NCBI RefSeq assembly: GCF_013168275.1
Contig: NZ_AP019547.1
Location: forward strand, 1,178,001 to 1,242,000
Direction of reading: 5' to 3'
Source of the DNA: Candidatus Nitrotoga sp. AM1P
Lineage (GTDB): Bacteria; Pseudomonadota; Gammaproteobacteria; Burkholderiales; Gallionellaceae
DNA: 64,000 nucleotides
The notes below the pieces were generated by a model that saw only the letters and a program-made list of their open reading frames with translations, searched no databases and was not told the DNA's origin. Below, piece after piece: positions 8,827 through 17,664 of the stretch (its first letter is position 1; the number at the start of each line of letters is the position of its first letter). A program made the translations under genes and the position numbers.

Positions 8827-10701
8827 CTATGGTTTTACTTTATCGATTTTCGGATTTTGAGCTCTCCAAGTTTCAACTAATTCCTTGTAATTGGGATCGG
8901 CCTCCATCTTGATACCCCATCCACCAGGATTTTGTGAGTCATCTACGGATGTCTCATCATAAATAACGGGGTCTTGGCTATCTGGCCTTCTATGCTTCGG
9001 CGGTGCTTCTATTGTTGTCCGCATCGGCAATTTGACCGCTTCGCCCAATATTATTGCTTCGCCCGTTCGCAAAATGGGCAGCATACTTGTTAGGCCGTCC
9101 AAGTTGTCTGATAACGCAGATGTAATATGACTTCTATCCGAGGCGTTAGTTAACCTGAGCGCAAAGAATGTGCCGCATTGCGAAAGGATTGTAGGATTAA
9201 TTTCAGATGGCCTTTGGCTCACAATCATTGCGCCTATTCCATACTTCCGTCCTTCTTTGACAATGCGCTGAACTACCTTTGACGCCATTCCCTTGAAATC
9301 GTCATTTAAATAAATATGCGCTTCTTCCATGACTACTAGCAGGGGTCTGTGTCTTCCACCTTGAGACAAATTCCTAGCCCAAAACAATGCCTCATACAGT
9401 ATTCTGAGAAGAGCACCTATCGTTGTTTGCAGAATATCGGGGGGTACACCAGACAGGTCTAATATCGTAACTGGCCTGTCACTTCCTATCCAATTCTTTA
9501 GCAGACAATCCAAATCTTGCGCGACTTTTCCGTCGTCCTCAGGCATCCAACCATTGGGCTTAAAAATAAAATCATACCTAGGGATTCTTAGTTTGGTTCC
9601 CAACAATAGAACTTGCTTTCCCAGATTTAAAGAGCCTGGCAAGTAGTTAATCTTTTCTTCATTAGCTTCTGTTACGACATTCTTAAAGATTGGTGGTATC
9701 CCCTCCATAGGATTACCTTTTAATTCATTTCCGTTGGCGTCTTTTTCGTAAGCCAAATTATCAATTGGTTTGCCGCCTTTCCCTTTATAGTAAGTTCCAA
9801 ATGTCTCAATGAATAATTCATGCCAAAGCTTATGAATGCTGAAAGGTATTGGGGAGTCGACACTAAGCGCATCGGCTGACGCACCTTTTCTGGGATATTT
9901 GGCTAGAGAATCGTTTTTATATTTCTGCACCCTCTCCAAGACTATATTTTTATCTTTTTCATTACTAAACTCGCCGAAGCTGATCTCACATAGCTCGTCA
10001 AAGTTTAACGCCCAAAATGGTATATGCAGTTCTTTTTCTTTTAACTTTGAAGATGTATCGCTATTGATTTTATAAATATATGATTTTTCTTTTAACGTAT
10101 GGCCGTATTCACCGTGCAGGTCTAGCATAATTATTCTAGAAGACGGATACCTATCGCTGCCAGACAACGCATTAATGATGCTTGCCACTGTCGTTGATTT
10201 CCCGGAACCTGTTGTTCCAACGACCGCTGAATGCCTGGTAATCAGCTTGTTTATATCGATCAATGCAGGAATAGAATCTGCATTTGAGATGTGGCCTAGC
10301 CTTACAAAATACGGTTTATCCGGTTGACCATAAATATTCTTGAGCTCTTTCTCTGACACCAAGTGAACTTCATCGCCAATGGTTGGGTACTGAGAAAGTC
10401 CTCTTTGAAATACTCCATTCCTCGGACCTTCTCCTATTAGCTGAATTGTCATCCATCCATTACCATGACTCTTATTTTCGGCCAGGTTTTTAGGAACGGC
10501 GCTTGCACCTACTTGGCTGATAATTCCGAACAAGTCATTAAAGCCGATAGGTATCCGAATAAAACTACCTATCTGACCGACCCTATATCCTTGGCCGTCA
10601 ATGTATACAAATCCCGTTAATGATTCCTTCGATAAAGAAATACTAACCGTGGTCCCATGAACATCTTGCACGTCACCAAGATAGGTTTCTTTGCTAGACA
10701 T
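8827..10701 (-). CDS. HerA-like hexameric ATPase of a SIR2-HerA defence system
   Basis: The 624-residue protein has an N-terminal beta-barrel (HAS-barrel-like) region, then Walker A VGTTGSGKST at 161-170. A Walker B LLVVMEEAHIYL lies near residue 455, and SQRPSEINP sits in the sensor region. This layout is that of HerA/DUF87 translocases. HerA partners of SIR2 form large complexes that degrade NAD+ and nucleic acid during phage infection (the system called SIR2-HerA or Nezha). Its start overlaps the SIR2 gene by 8 bases. All expected ATPase motifs are present. Confidence 0.88.
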   Translation of the reverse strand: MSSKETYLGDVQDVHGTTVSISLSKESLTGFVYIDGQGYRVGQIGSFIRIPIGFNDLFGIISQVGASAVPKNLAENKSHGNGWMTIQLIGEGPRNGVFQRGLSQYPTIGDEVHLVSEKELKNIYGQPDKPYFVRLGHISNADSIPALIDINKLITRHSAVVGTTGSGKSTTVASIINALSGSDRYPSSRIIMLDLHGEYGHTLKEKSYIYKINSDTSSKLKEKELHIPFWALNFDELCEISFGEFSNEKDKNIVLERVQKYKNDSLAKYPRKGASADALSVDSPIPFSIHKLWHELFIETFGTYYKGKGGKPIDNLAYEKDANGNELKGNPMEGIPPIFKNVVTEANEEKINYLPGSLNLGKQVLLLGTKLRIPRYDFIFKPNGWMPEDDGKVAQDLDCLLKNWIGSDRPVTILDLSGVPPDILQTTIGALLRILYEALFWARNLSQGGRHRPLLVVMEEAHIYLNDDFKGMASKVVQRIVKEGRKYGIGAMIVSQRPSEINPTILSQCGTFFALRLTNASDRSHITSALSDNLDGLTSMLPILRTGEAIILGEAVKLPMRTTIEAPPKHRRPDSQDPVIYDETSVDDSQNPGGWGIKMEADPNYKELVETWRAQNPKIDKVKP

Positions 10702-11923
10702 TCTGGTCTTCCTTGGACGTCCCTATTATTTTCTTCAGGAAGTCTGTAAGCACAGAGAAATCGCCCAGCTTAATTAGTTCTTCAATACTATCTGACCCAT
10801 CAGTTTCCTTGTGGTGGCAAACAAATTTTAAAAGGTCTAAATCATCGCTATCGTCTTTATTTTTCACGCTATGCCAGTGGCCCAAATTTGTTCCTATTAT
10901 GGCTTTGTCAAATGTCCAGATATTTAGATTGTGCTGATTTTCAGCTAATCGGTATGCGGCTGGGTATCTTTCGACAGGATCATCAGCACCAGATATTTTC
11001 TCATATCGGTCATACATTAGCCCAAGCACCATCGCCGTAGGGTTTGCCTTTAGTGCATTGACAATCGAATCGTTCAAATGACCGTCGTTAAACGAATAAC
11101 CCGACAAGATTAAGAAAGATGATTTTTTTCGAATGAATCTGTTCAATTGGTCGATCAATGCCAAGTAGGGCATCTTACGACTTTCTTCATATTTCAAATG
11201 AGATGGATAAATTAAATGCGATGCATCTGGCTTAATCTCTGATGACCGATATACTTTTCTCTGGTCTCCTATTTTTTCCTGATACCAATTAATTGACCCA
11301 TGTATCTTCCATAATCTCGACCAGTGAATTGGTATCAAATTATCTTCCAGCGCTCTAAGGTCAAAAAACGATCTCCGTGACCCCACAAAACCATCGAAGT
11401 AGGGGACCTCCAATTCCTCCAACGCTTGCTCCATTAATAAATCGTAATTTGTTGTAAATAGTTCTACTGCGATTTTTCGATCTATTGACTTCATCCACTT
11501 ACAAAGGCGGTGATATGGGGTTTCCCCCTCAGGTAAATTTACATCAAGTTTTTTCACAATCGTTGCGCAAATTTCCCGTTCCAACTCCAATAAATCCTTT
11601 TCGCACAGTCCTCTTACATCGCCACCCTTAGATACCGCTAATAAGCTCCGAAGAAAACTTAAAACGTCTTCGATATTCCGGATGTTCTTTTCTGCCTTTT
11701 CTAATTCTGATAGTAGTACCGTATATTTTTCGTTGCCTTTCAGCTGCTCGTTAATATAGATGGAAAGATTCTCAACGCCAGGTATTAGCGGCCAATTCCC
11801 TTCTGGCATAACTACGGACAAAGGGCATCCCGCCGAAATGAAAAAGCCGATTGACTCATTATCTTGCGACAGTGATTGCCGAAGATATTTTAAATGTCGA
11901 ATGGGGTCATGAAAATTATCCAT
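10694..11923 (-). CDS. SIR2-family NADase of a SIR2-HerA defence system
   Basis: The 409-residue protein has a SIR2 Rossmann fold. FFISAGCPLSV at residues 27-37 occupies the NAD-binding loop position, with Ser-Ala-Gly in place of the usual Gly-Ala-Gly. ELFTTNYDLLME is at ~154-165, and the catalytic-type histidine is in WKIHGSINW (His208). Such proteins are NAD+ hydrolases that deplete NAD on phage sensing. It overlaps herA by 8 bases and lies 4 bases downstream of the DUF2130 gene. The residue order fits defence SIR2s rather than protein deacetylases, since the zinc-binding cysteines are absent. Confidence 0.88.
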   Translation of the reverse strand: MDNFHDPIRHLKYLRQSLSQDNESIGFFISAGCPLSVVMPEGNWPLIPGVENLSIYINEQLKGNEKYTVLLSELEKAEKNIRNIEDVLSFLRSLLAVSKGGDVRGLCEKDLLELEREICATIVKKLDVNLPEGETPYHRLCKWMKSIDRKIAVELFTTNYDLLMEQALEELEVPYFDGFVGSRRSFFDLRALEDNLIPIHWSRLWKIHGSINWYQEKIGDQRKVYRSSEIKPDASHLIYPSHLKYEESRKMPYLALIDQLNRFIRKKSSFLILSGYSFNDGHLNDSIVNALKANPTAMVLGLMYDRYEKISGADDPVERYPAAYRLAENQHNLNIWTFDKAIIGTNLGHWHSVKNKDDSDDLDLLKFVCHHKETDGSDSIEELIKLGDFSVLTDFLKKIIGTSKEDQNV

Positions 11924-11927
11924 CTGA

Positions 11928-13235
11928 TTACTCCCCTGTTAATTTGATGCTTTTAATCCCAACGTCATCCGCGCTAAGTGCCTTTAGTTCCAGTCCCTCA
12001 ATCTCCTGCAACGACTTCCCCGCAATTCCCTGCAAATCTCCATACATTCCCACCGTCGCCCCCATCACCCGCTCAATCTGCTCTTCTCGCTTGGCCCATT
12101 GCTTCATGATGACTTTTCTTTCCTTGTCGAGATCTTCCTGCATGGTGGAAAAGGCTTCAACGATGGCTTCAACGCGCTGGCGAAAACGCGGGCCGGTGAG
12201 GTACTGGTAGACCATTTCGGTCTTAGTCTGTTGACCTTCGGTGGACTGCCGCGCAAGGGCAAGCTCCAGCAATGACTGGCGCAAAACCATAGCTACCGGC
12301 AATGCGGCGCGAGGATGTGTTACCCAGACGCCCTCTACCATTTCAAAGGTTTCAACGCCTTTCGGCAATATCTGGCTCACGATCACTGCGATCTCTGCCT
12401 TTGCGGTCCGCTGGTCTCCGCGAAGCTTTACCAGCCAGGCATCGCTCCAGTTTTTGGTGCGCTTGAACTCCCACAAAATGGTGCCGCCGGAATGGCCGCC
12501 TGCTCCGACAACACGGTGCAGCACATCCCCGCCATATTCACCCTTTGGTACTGGCTCGATGGCATCGAAAGGAAATTTAGTGCGCAACAGGTTTTCAAGC
12601 TCCAGTTCCTGGACTTCGCCCTGCAATTGTTGTGATCCTTGCTCGGCCCGGCGCTTGAGGTCTTCAATCTGTTTCTGCATCGCGGCAATGGTCTGTTCTT
12701 TCTCCATTACCTTGAGCTTCTGTTCGTCCTCGGCTTCCTTTTTGGCTTGCATGCGGACATCAGTTAATCCGTCCTGTACCCGCTTTGCTACTGTGAGCTC
12801 CAGTTCGCGCTTGGCATCATCGAGTTCACGCTGCTTCTTGATGAGCTCGGCTTGCGCCTTCTGTGCCTCTGCCAGTTTTTCGTTGTTTGTTTTAAGCACC
12901 TCTTGCAATTCGAACAGCTCACGGGCCTTGTTCTCCAGTTCGACGGCACTGGCAAGTTTAGCTTTTCTGGATTCCTCAGTAATAACGCGAAAGCGTTCTG
13001 CTTTTAACTGTGTCGCAACTTGATCGGCCACCTGATCGTCAAGTTTGCGCTTGTCTTCCGCAAGCTGCTTTTCCTTGTCGCGCATAGCCTGTTCACGCTG
13101 TACGATTTCATTGTTCTTCTGCGCGAGTTGTTGCTCAAATTGCTTACGTGTAGCCGCGATCAGAGGTGCTGCCAGCGATTCAGTGAGTTTGATTTCAGTC
13201 TTGCAACTTGGACAGATAATGATAGGTTCGGTCAT
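11928..13235 (-). CDS. DUF2130 protein (zinc-ribbon, coiled coil, nuclease-like C-terminus)
   Basis: The 435-residue protein starts with a half zinc ribbon (CPSCKTEIKL, residues ~8-17). A long Gln/Lys/Glu-rich coiled coil follows to about residue 210, then the DUF2130 domain. In the latter, GGDVLHRV followed by TILWEFKRTKNW resembles the D...ExK core of PD-(D/E)xK nucleases, with ExK as EFK. The cellular function of DUF2130 is not established. It is the first gene of the operon leading into SIR2 and HerA (4-base gap), so it may be an extra effector or sensor of that system. Confidence 0.8.
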   Translation of the reverse strand: MTEPIIICPSCKTEIKLTESLAAPLIAATRKQFEQQLAQKNNEIVQREQAMRDKEKQLAEDKRKLDDQVADQVATQLKAERFRVITEESRKAKLASAVELENKARELFELQEVLKTNNEKLAEAQKAQAELIKKQRELDDAKRELELTVAKRVQDGLTDVRMQAKKEAEDEQKLKVMEKEQTIAAMQKQIEDLKRRAEQGSQQLQGEVQELELENLLRTKFPFDAIEPVPKGEYGGDVLHRVVGAGGHSGGTILWEFKRTKNWSDAWLVKLRGDQRTAKAEIAVIVSQILPKGVETFEMVEGVWVTHPRAALPVAMVLRQSLLELALARQSTEGQQTKTEMVYQYLTGPRFRQRVEAIVEAFSTMQEDLDKERKVIMKQWAKREEQIERVMGATVGMYGDLQGIAGKSLQEIEGLELKALSADDVGIKSIKLTGE

Positions 13236-13405
13236 GCTTGCCCTTTCTGGATTTGTTCGTCATTTTGCCAATAAACCGCCTGCTTCACGGTCAGCCACCC
13301 GAACGATTGGGTAACTGGCGAAGCAATAGAGACGGTAATCTCGACATCACGCCAGCCTCATGTGCAGTTATCCTCATGCTAATTGATTTGTAGCGTTTGT
13401 TTAGA

Positions 13406-14526
13406 GAAACGCTGAATAATTCACCTCGCCATAGGCCTTGGGGTGAGTTTTGTAGTTTTTGTCAAAAAATTGGCTTGTTTCTAGTATGAATCGCGGCGAT
13501 TTTCGAGTCATTTTCCTTATTTCCCGTTTTCAAAACGCACCTTGGGTGTGTACGCTGAGTAACCACCGACGAGCCAGCATCAAATTAGCGAGACCAAACA
13601 GTGAGAGCAACTGGGCGGTATTTTTAGCCAATCCTTTGTAGCGCGCCTTGCGATGACGAAACAAGTTCTTCACCACATGGAAGGGATGCTCGACCTTGGC
13701 ACGAATGCTAGCTTGGGTATGCTCAATCTTTTTCAGTAGTTCGCCCTCTGTCATGTTGGGCAATGCCTTGCGTTTCCCCGGTCGCATCGCGACATGCCAG
13801 GTCACGGGTAGCGCCAGGTTCTCTTCCCGCTTCTCGACTCCCGGATAGCCTGCGTCGCCAAAGACGTCGATTTCACCACCGTGCAGGAGCACCTGGGCTT
13901 GGGTGATGTCGTGTACGTTGGCCGCTGTGCCAATAACGGTATGAACGAGCCCTGACTGGGCATCGACACCAATGTGCGCTTCCATGCCGAAATGCCACTG
14001 GTTACCTTTCCTGGTCTGGTGCATCTCACCGTCCCGCTTCTCGTCCTTGTTCTTGGTTGAGGGCGCTGCTGCGATCAGTGTGGCATCGACGATCGTGCCT
14101 TCCCGAAGAAACAGACCTTTCTCGGCAAGATGGGCGTTGGTCGTATTGAAGACCGACTCAGTCAATTGATGCGTTTCCAGTAAATGGCGGAAGTTGAGAA
14201 GTGTGGTGGCATCCAGGGTTGTTTCGCAGCTTAAATCAACATCGACAAAGCGACGGATGGCCTGACTGTCATAAAGCGCATCTTCTATCCATTCGTCAGA
14301 TAACCTAAAGCATTGCTGCACAACATATTTTTCCAATTCAGTCCAAGGCGTGATCACTTCGATTTCATTCAAAAATCGATCCCGGCGGGTCTGCTTCTTC
14401 CTGGCCGTGTATTCCAGTTCAGAAAAACTCGTTTACATCACTTTCTTCTCCTGAAAATCAGTTCAGTAACATTCTCTCAGATTGACCAATTATTCCAACC
14501 AGCGCGCGGGAATAAATCAGTGTTTC
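13406..14526 (-). mobile_element. IS5-family insertion sequence (about 1.12 kb)
   Basis: Imperfect 17-bp terminal inverted repeats (14/17 identical) bound the element. The left end reads gaaacgctgaataattc at 13406-13422, and the right end, read on the minus strand, is gaaacactgatttattc (14526-14510). A single IS5-type transposase lies between them on the minus strand. I could not fix a target-site duplication, so the true outer boundary may differ by a few bases. A partial relative with the same terminus lies at 17218. Confidence 0.8.
13530..14438 (-). pseudogene. IS5-family DDE transposase with a stop at codon 2
   Basis: From residue 2 on, the frame encodes a complete-looking IS5 transposase. 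DDE residues fall in VDATLIAAAP, FGDAGYPGVEK and KVEHPFHVVK. The natural start is ATG at 14438-14436, preceded by a good ribosome site (AGGAG at 14452-14448). The second codon is TAA, and the frame then continues ACG AGT TTT with clear IS5 N-terminal homology. The related remnant at 17303 has CAA at that codon, suggesting a CAA-to-TAA change. Weak internal starts (TTG at 14372) might give a shortened protein, so loss of activity is likely but not certain. Confidence 0.75.
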
Positions 14527-14633
14527 CATAGGTTTGGCGCTAGATCTGGATTGCTCATCGGTTCAACGTTTGGCACTTAAAGTGAAATTTCATTAATCAT
14601 TACTTCTTCAATCCGACCCTTCTAACCATCAGG

Positions 14634-15485
14634 TCAATTACCTCGCCTAGTTGCTGCAAATATATTGCACTGAGCCGGGTCGCCGGTTTCCATCCCGCGC
14701 TTAAACCAGGCGACACGTTGTTCCGATGATCCGTGAGTAAAGGTCTCAGGCACTGCATACCCAAGTGCTTTCTTTTGGAGAGTATCATCTCCAATCGCGG
14801 TGGCCGCCGCAATAGCTTGCTCAATTTCACCGGGTTCGAGAATATGTTTCTGACTATCCGTGCGCTGCGCCCAAACTCCGGCATAACAGTCTGCCTGTAG
14901 CTCCAGTTTTACGCTCGCAGCATTCGCCTCTGCTTTGCTTGATGCCCGTTGTTTGATGGCATTAACCCTGGCGGAAATCCCTAGAAGATTCTGGACGTGG
15001 TGGCCCACCTCATGCGCCAGCACATAGGCTTCCGCAAATTCACCCGGCGCATGAAAACGATTTTGAAGTTCCGAGAAGAACGATAGATCGATATAGATTT
15101 TGCTGTCCAACGGGCAGTAAAACGGCCCCATGGCAGCGGCACCGTTACCGCATGCAGTTGTTGTGCTACCGGTAAAAAGCACTAGCTTCGGCTTGCGATA
15201 TTCCTTGCCCTTTGCCGCAAATACTTCGCCCCATGTATCTTCCGTTTCTGCGAGAATCTTCGACACAAAAACGGCTGTCTTGTCATTTGCAGCAGGCTTG
15301 TGTGCGCTAACCTGCTGAACAGGGGCCGTCTGCTCCATCAAACCCAACAAAGTGGCCGGGTTCACGCCGGTTAAATAGCTTCCAATCAAGGCAAGCAAAA
15401 CGCTTCCAATACCAATCCCTTTAATAAGCCCGCCGCCACGACGATCCTCAATATTTTCACTTTCTCTTTCATTGTCTAGCAGCAT
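14634..15485 (-). CDS. ypfJ: YpfJ/KPN_02809-family neutral zinc metallopeptidase
   Basis: The 283-residue protein has one N-terminal membrane segment (about residues 22-42). The conserved blocks CGNGAAAMGPFYCPLD and YVLAHEVGHHVQN carry the zinc-binding HEVGH motif at 158-162. The C-terminal FTHGSSEQRVAWF is also typical. The family is an uncharacterised membrane-anchored peptidase, probably facing the periplasm. It stands alone between the IS5 element and an intergenic gap. Length is normal and all family motifs are present. Confidence 0.88.
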   Translation of the reverse strand: MLLDNERESENIEDRRGGGLIKGIGIGSVLLALIGSYLTGVNPATLLGLMEQTAPVQQVSAHKPAANDKTAVFVSKILAETEDTWGEVFAAKGKEYRKPKLVLFTGSTTTACGNGAAAMGPFYCPLDSKIYIDLSFFSELQNRFHAPGEFAEAYVLAHEVGHHVQNLLGISARVNAIKQRASSKAEANAASVKLELQADCYAGVWAQRTDSQKHILEPGEIEQAIAAATAIGDDTLQKKALGYAVPETFTHGSSEQRVAWFKRGMETGDPAQCNIFAATRRGN

Positions 15486-15923
15486 GATCTATCAGCATCC
15501 AAATTTTGGGGGGTATTTCATGAAACAGATTATAACTATGCACCTAGCAAACGGGTTGGGCGACAAACTGGTTCATCGCTGAATTTCGCTCAAAGTGAGA
15601 TGTTCACGAAAATGCATCCACCTTATCTTTGCGAATACGACCTTGGTAATCACCTTTGTTTACTTACGCTTAAAAATTAAGCAGGATGTATGGATTATGT
15701 GGTCAAAAATCCACCAACACAACGACCGTTTTCCATCTCAATTTATCATGCAAAAAACAGCACGCAGTATTTTTGTCTATGGCCGATTTAACAGCAATGT
15801 TCCCTACCTCTAATCTGAAGTTCTTACTCGCTTTTTGACATAATGGAAGAGACTTCCAATTGCATCGCCACGTTGCAAAGCGTATTCTTTAGCTAACCCA
15901 ACCAATAGAAATAGAAGCCGAGT
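15486..15923. other. Intergenic region with one inverted repeat
   Basis: I see no convincing gene here. The only structured element is a perfect 6-bp inverted repeat, TGGAAG-AGA-CTTCCA at 15844-15858, about 65 bases before the mechanosensitive-channel remnant. It could be an operator, but no regulator is assigned. Confidence 0.4.
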
Positions 15924-16005
15924 CATGCCGAATCTAATCCCTCTCATTGAACAAGTACGGAGCATTCTCGTGGACCTAGCCATCAAATTTGGCTGCCGCG
16001 TTTGA
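15924..16005 (+). pseudogene. Possible N-terminal remnant of a MscS-type channel
   Basis: A 26-codon frame starts at ATG 15924 and ends TGA at 16003-16005. Its product contains LIEQVRSILVDLAIKFG, which resembles the start of small mechanosensitive channel proteins. The similarity ends abruptly where the MFS transporter frame takes over. The likeliest reading is a channel gene truncated by a deletion that joined it to the MFS gene. The assignment is from memory of the family and is weak; the short frame might instead act as a leader peptide. Confidence 0.35.
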
Positions 16006-17216
16006 CATCTCCATTGCGCAACAGCAGCTTTATCAAGCTGCTAATTTTCCGCTTTCAGATTTCGCTGGCCTACCAGATGATCGCCGTGGTTGTCGGCTGG
16101 CACGTCTATCAATTAACGCACGACCCTTTTGCGCTGGGTCTGGTCGGATTGGCGGAAGTGATTCCCTACTTTTGTTGTGCGCTATTCGCGGGTTACGTCG
16201 TAGACCATCACTCCAGGCGAATGTTTGGTGTGCTGGCAAGCATCGTGCTAAGTTGCAATGCTCTGGTGCTGGTGTTTGTAGCCAGCGGCTGGATAGCGGG
16301 CACCACGCTAGTGTGGATCTATGGATCAATCGCCGCTGGTGGTATCGCCCGCGCCTTCATCGGCCCCTCTTACAGCGCACTGCTTGCTCTGACTTTGCCG
16401 CGTGAGCACTATGCGCGTGCCGCCGGTATCAGTAGTTCGGTTTTTCAGTCTGCGCTGGTGCTTGGTCCTACGTTGGGGGGAATACTCGTTGGCTGGGCCA
16501 GCCTTACTACTGCTTACATGGTGGCTTCGATCCTCAGCATCAGTGCCGCCGCTTCTTTATTCATGCTGCGCATCGCAGAGCCACCGAGAGCTGTGAGCGC
16601 ACCGGTATTTTCCAGCATTGCTGAGGGGCTGCGCTTTGTGTTCAGCAACCAGATCATTCTAGGCGCGCAAGTGCTGGATATGTTCGCCGTGTTATTCGGC
16701 GGCGCGGTCGCCATGTTGCCAGTATTTATCCACGATGTATTCCATTATGGTCCAGAAGGCTTGGGCATCCTGCGCGCAGCACCTGCGATAGGCGCCATCA
16801 CCACCGGTGTTTTACTTGCACGCCATCCCGTGAACCAGAATGCAGGCAGGATATTATTGGCATCTGTCGCCGGGTTTGGTGTATGCATCATTTTGTTCGC
16901 TCTCACCAGCCATTTTTGGGTGGCGGCCTTCTTGCTGATGCTCTCTGGCGTGTGCGATGGCGTTTCGATGGTGCTGCGTACCACTATTATGCAGTTGATG
17001 ACGCCAGACGCTATGCGGGGTCGTGTTTCTGCGATCAACGGCATTTTTATCGGCTCGTCCAACGAGCTGGGCGCTTTCGAATCCGGCTTGGCTGCCCGGG
17101 TGATGGGATTAGTTCCCTCTGTAATTTTTGGTGGAGTAATGTCTTTGGCTATCGTCGCAGCAACGGCGCGTCTGGCACCTAAATTGCGCAAATTGAATCT
17201 GCAACAGTTACGCTAG
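16002..17216 (+). CDS. MFS transporter
   Basis: The 404-residue, very hydrophobic protein has roughly twelve membrane segments and the MFS signature-like loop AGYVVDHHSRRMFG between the second and third segments. It resembles the enterobactin-exporter/DHA3-like group of small MFS exporters; the substrate cannot be told. No ATG is available in frame near the N-terminus: the frame opens after a TGA at 15948, and the best start is TTG at 16002 (or TTG at 16014). This suggests that the original 5' end was lost when the upstream deletion occurred. The stop is followed directly by an IS5 terminal repeat. Confidence 0.8.
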   Translation: MTSPLRNSSFIKLLIFRFQISLAYQMIAVVVGWHVYQLTHDPFALGLVGLAEVIPYFCCALFAGYVVDHHSRRMFGVLASIVLSCNALVLVFVASGWIAGTTLVWIYGSIAAGGIARAFIGPSYSALLALTLPREHYARAAGISSSVFQSALVLGPTLGGILVGWASLTTAYMVASILSISAAASLFMLRIAEPPRAVSAPVFSSIAEGLRFVFSNQIILGAQVLDMFAVLFGGAVAMLPVFIHDVFHYGPEGLGILRAAPAIGAITTGVLLARHPVNQNAGRILLASVAGFGVCIILFALTSHFWVAAFLLMLSGVCDGVSMVLRTTIMQLMTPDAMRGRVSAINGIFIGSSNELGAFESGLAARVMGLVPSVIFGGVMSLAIVAATARLAPKLRKLNLQQLR

Positions 17217-17217
17217 G

Positions 17218-17400
17218 GAAACGCTGATTTATCCATCCGTTCTAATGATTTTGGATCATGGATTTTGGAAAATACTTCGGGGTTGATCGCAGAAGCCAGG
17301 TCATGCAAACTTGTTTTTCCGAACAGGAATACGCAGCAGAAAGAAACAAACTCGCGCGACCGATTTCTGACTGCGAAAGAAGCAGTAATTCCGTGAACGT
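17218..17400 (+). mobile_element. 5' remnant of an IS5-family element
   Basis: The terminal repeat gaaacgctgatttatcc at 17218-17234 matches the ends of the IS5 copy at 13406-14526. ATG at 17303, 85 bases inside, begins MQTCFSEQEYAA, matching the transposase N-terminus. After one frameshift the similarity continues as SRDRFLTAKEAVIP and then stops near 17394. The rest of the element is missing, so it is a dead fragment pointing rightward. Confidence 0.65.
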
Positions 17401-17608
17401 GTGCTATCAGGTTACCGTCAAGAAAAAAGCAATAGGAAATTAAAATTGACTCAATCCATTATTCACCCTGATAATCTGCTCATGACCTCCCTAAAAGCCG
17501 TTTCACACAACAAAGTTCTGCTGAACGCACACCCTCGAGTGGTGTGGCATATGAGTATTGTGGCCTGGAGAATTAGCAGTTAAGTACTATCGACATTAGC
17601 AGTTTCCG

Positions 17609-17640
17609 AAGGCCACAGAGTATTTCTGTGGCCTTTTTGT
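17609..17640 (+). terminator. Rho-independent terminator
   Basis: An 11-bp perfect stem (aaggccacaga at 17609-17619 with tctgtggcctt at 17625-17635) has a 5-base loop and is followed by a T-rich run. It lies just upstream of the DMT transporter gene and would end transcription arriving from the MFS/IS side. No gene lies in the ~200 bases before it. Confidence 0.75.
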
Positions 17641-17664
17641 TTTTATATCGTTTGGAGTACAAGT

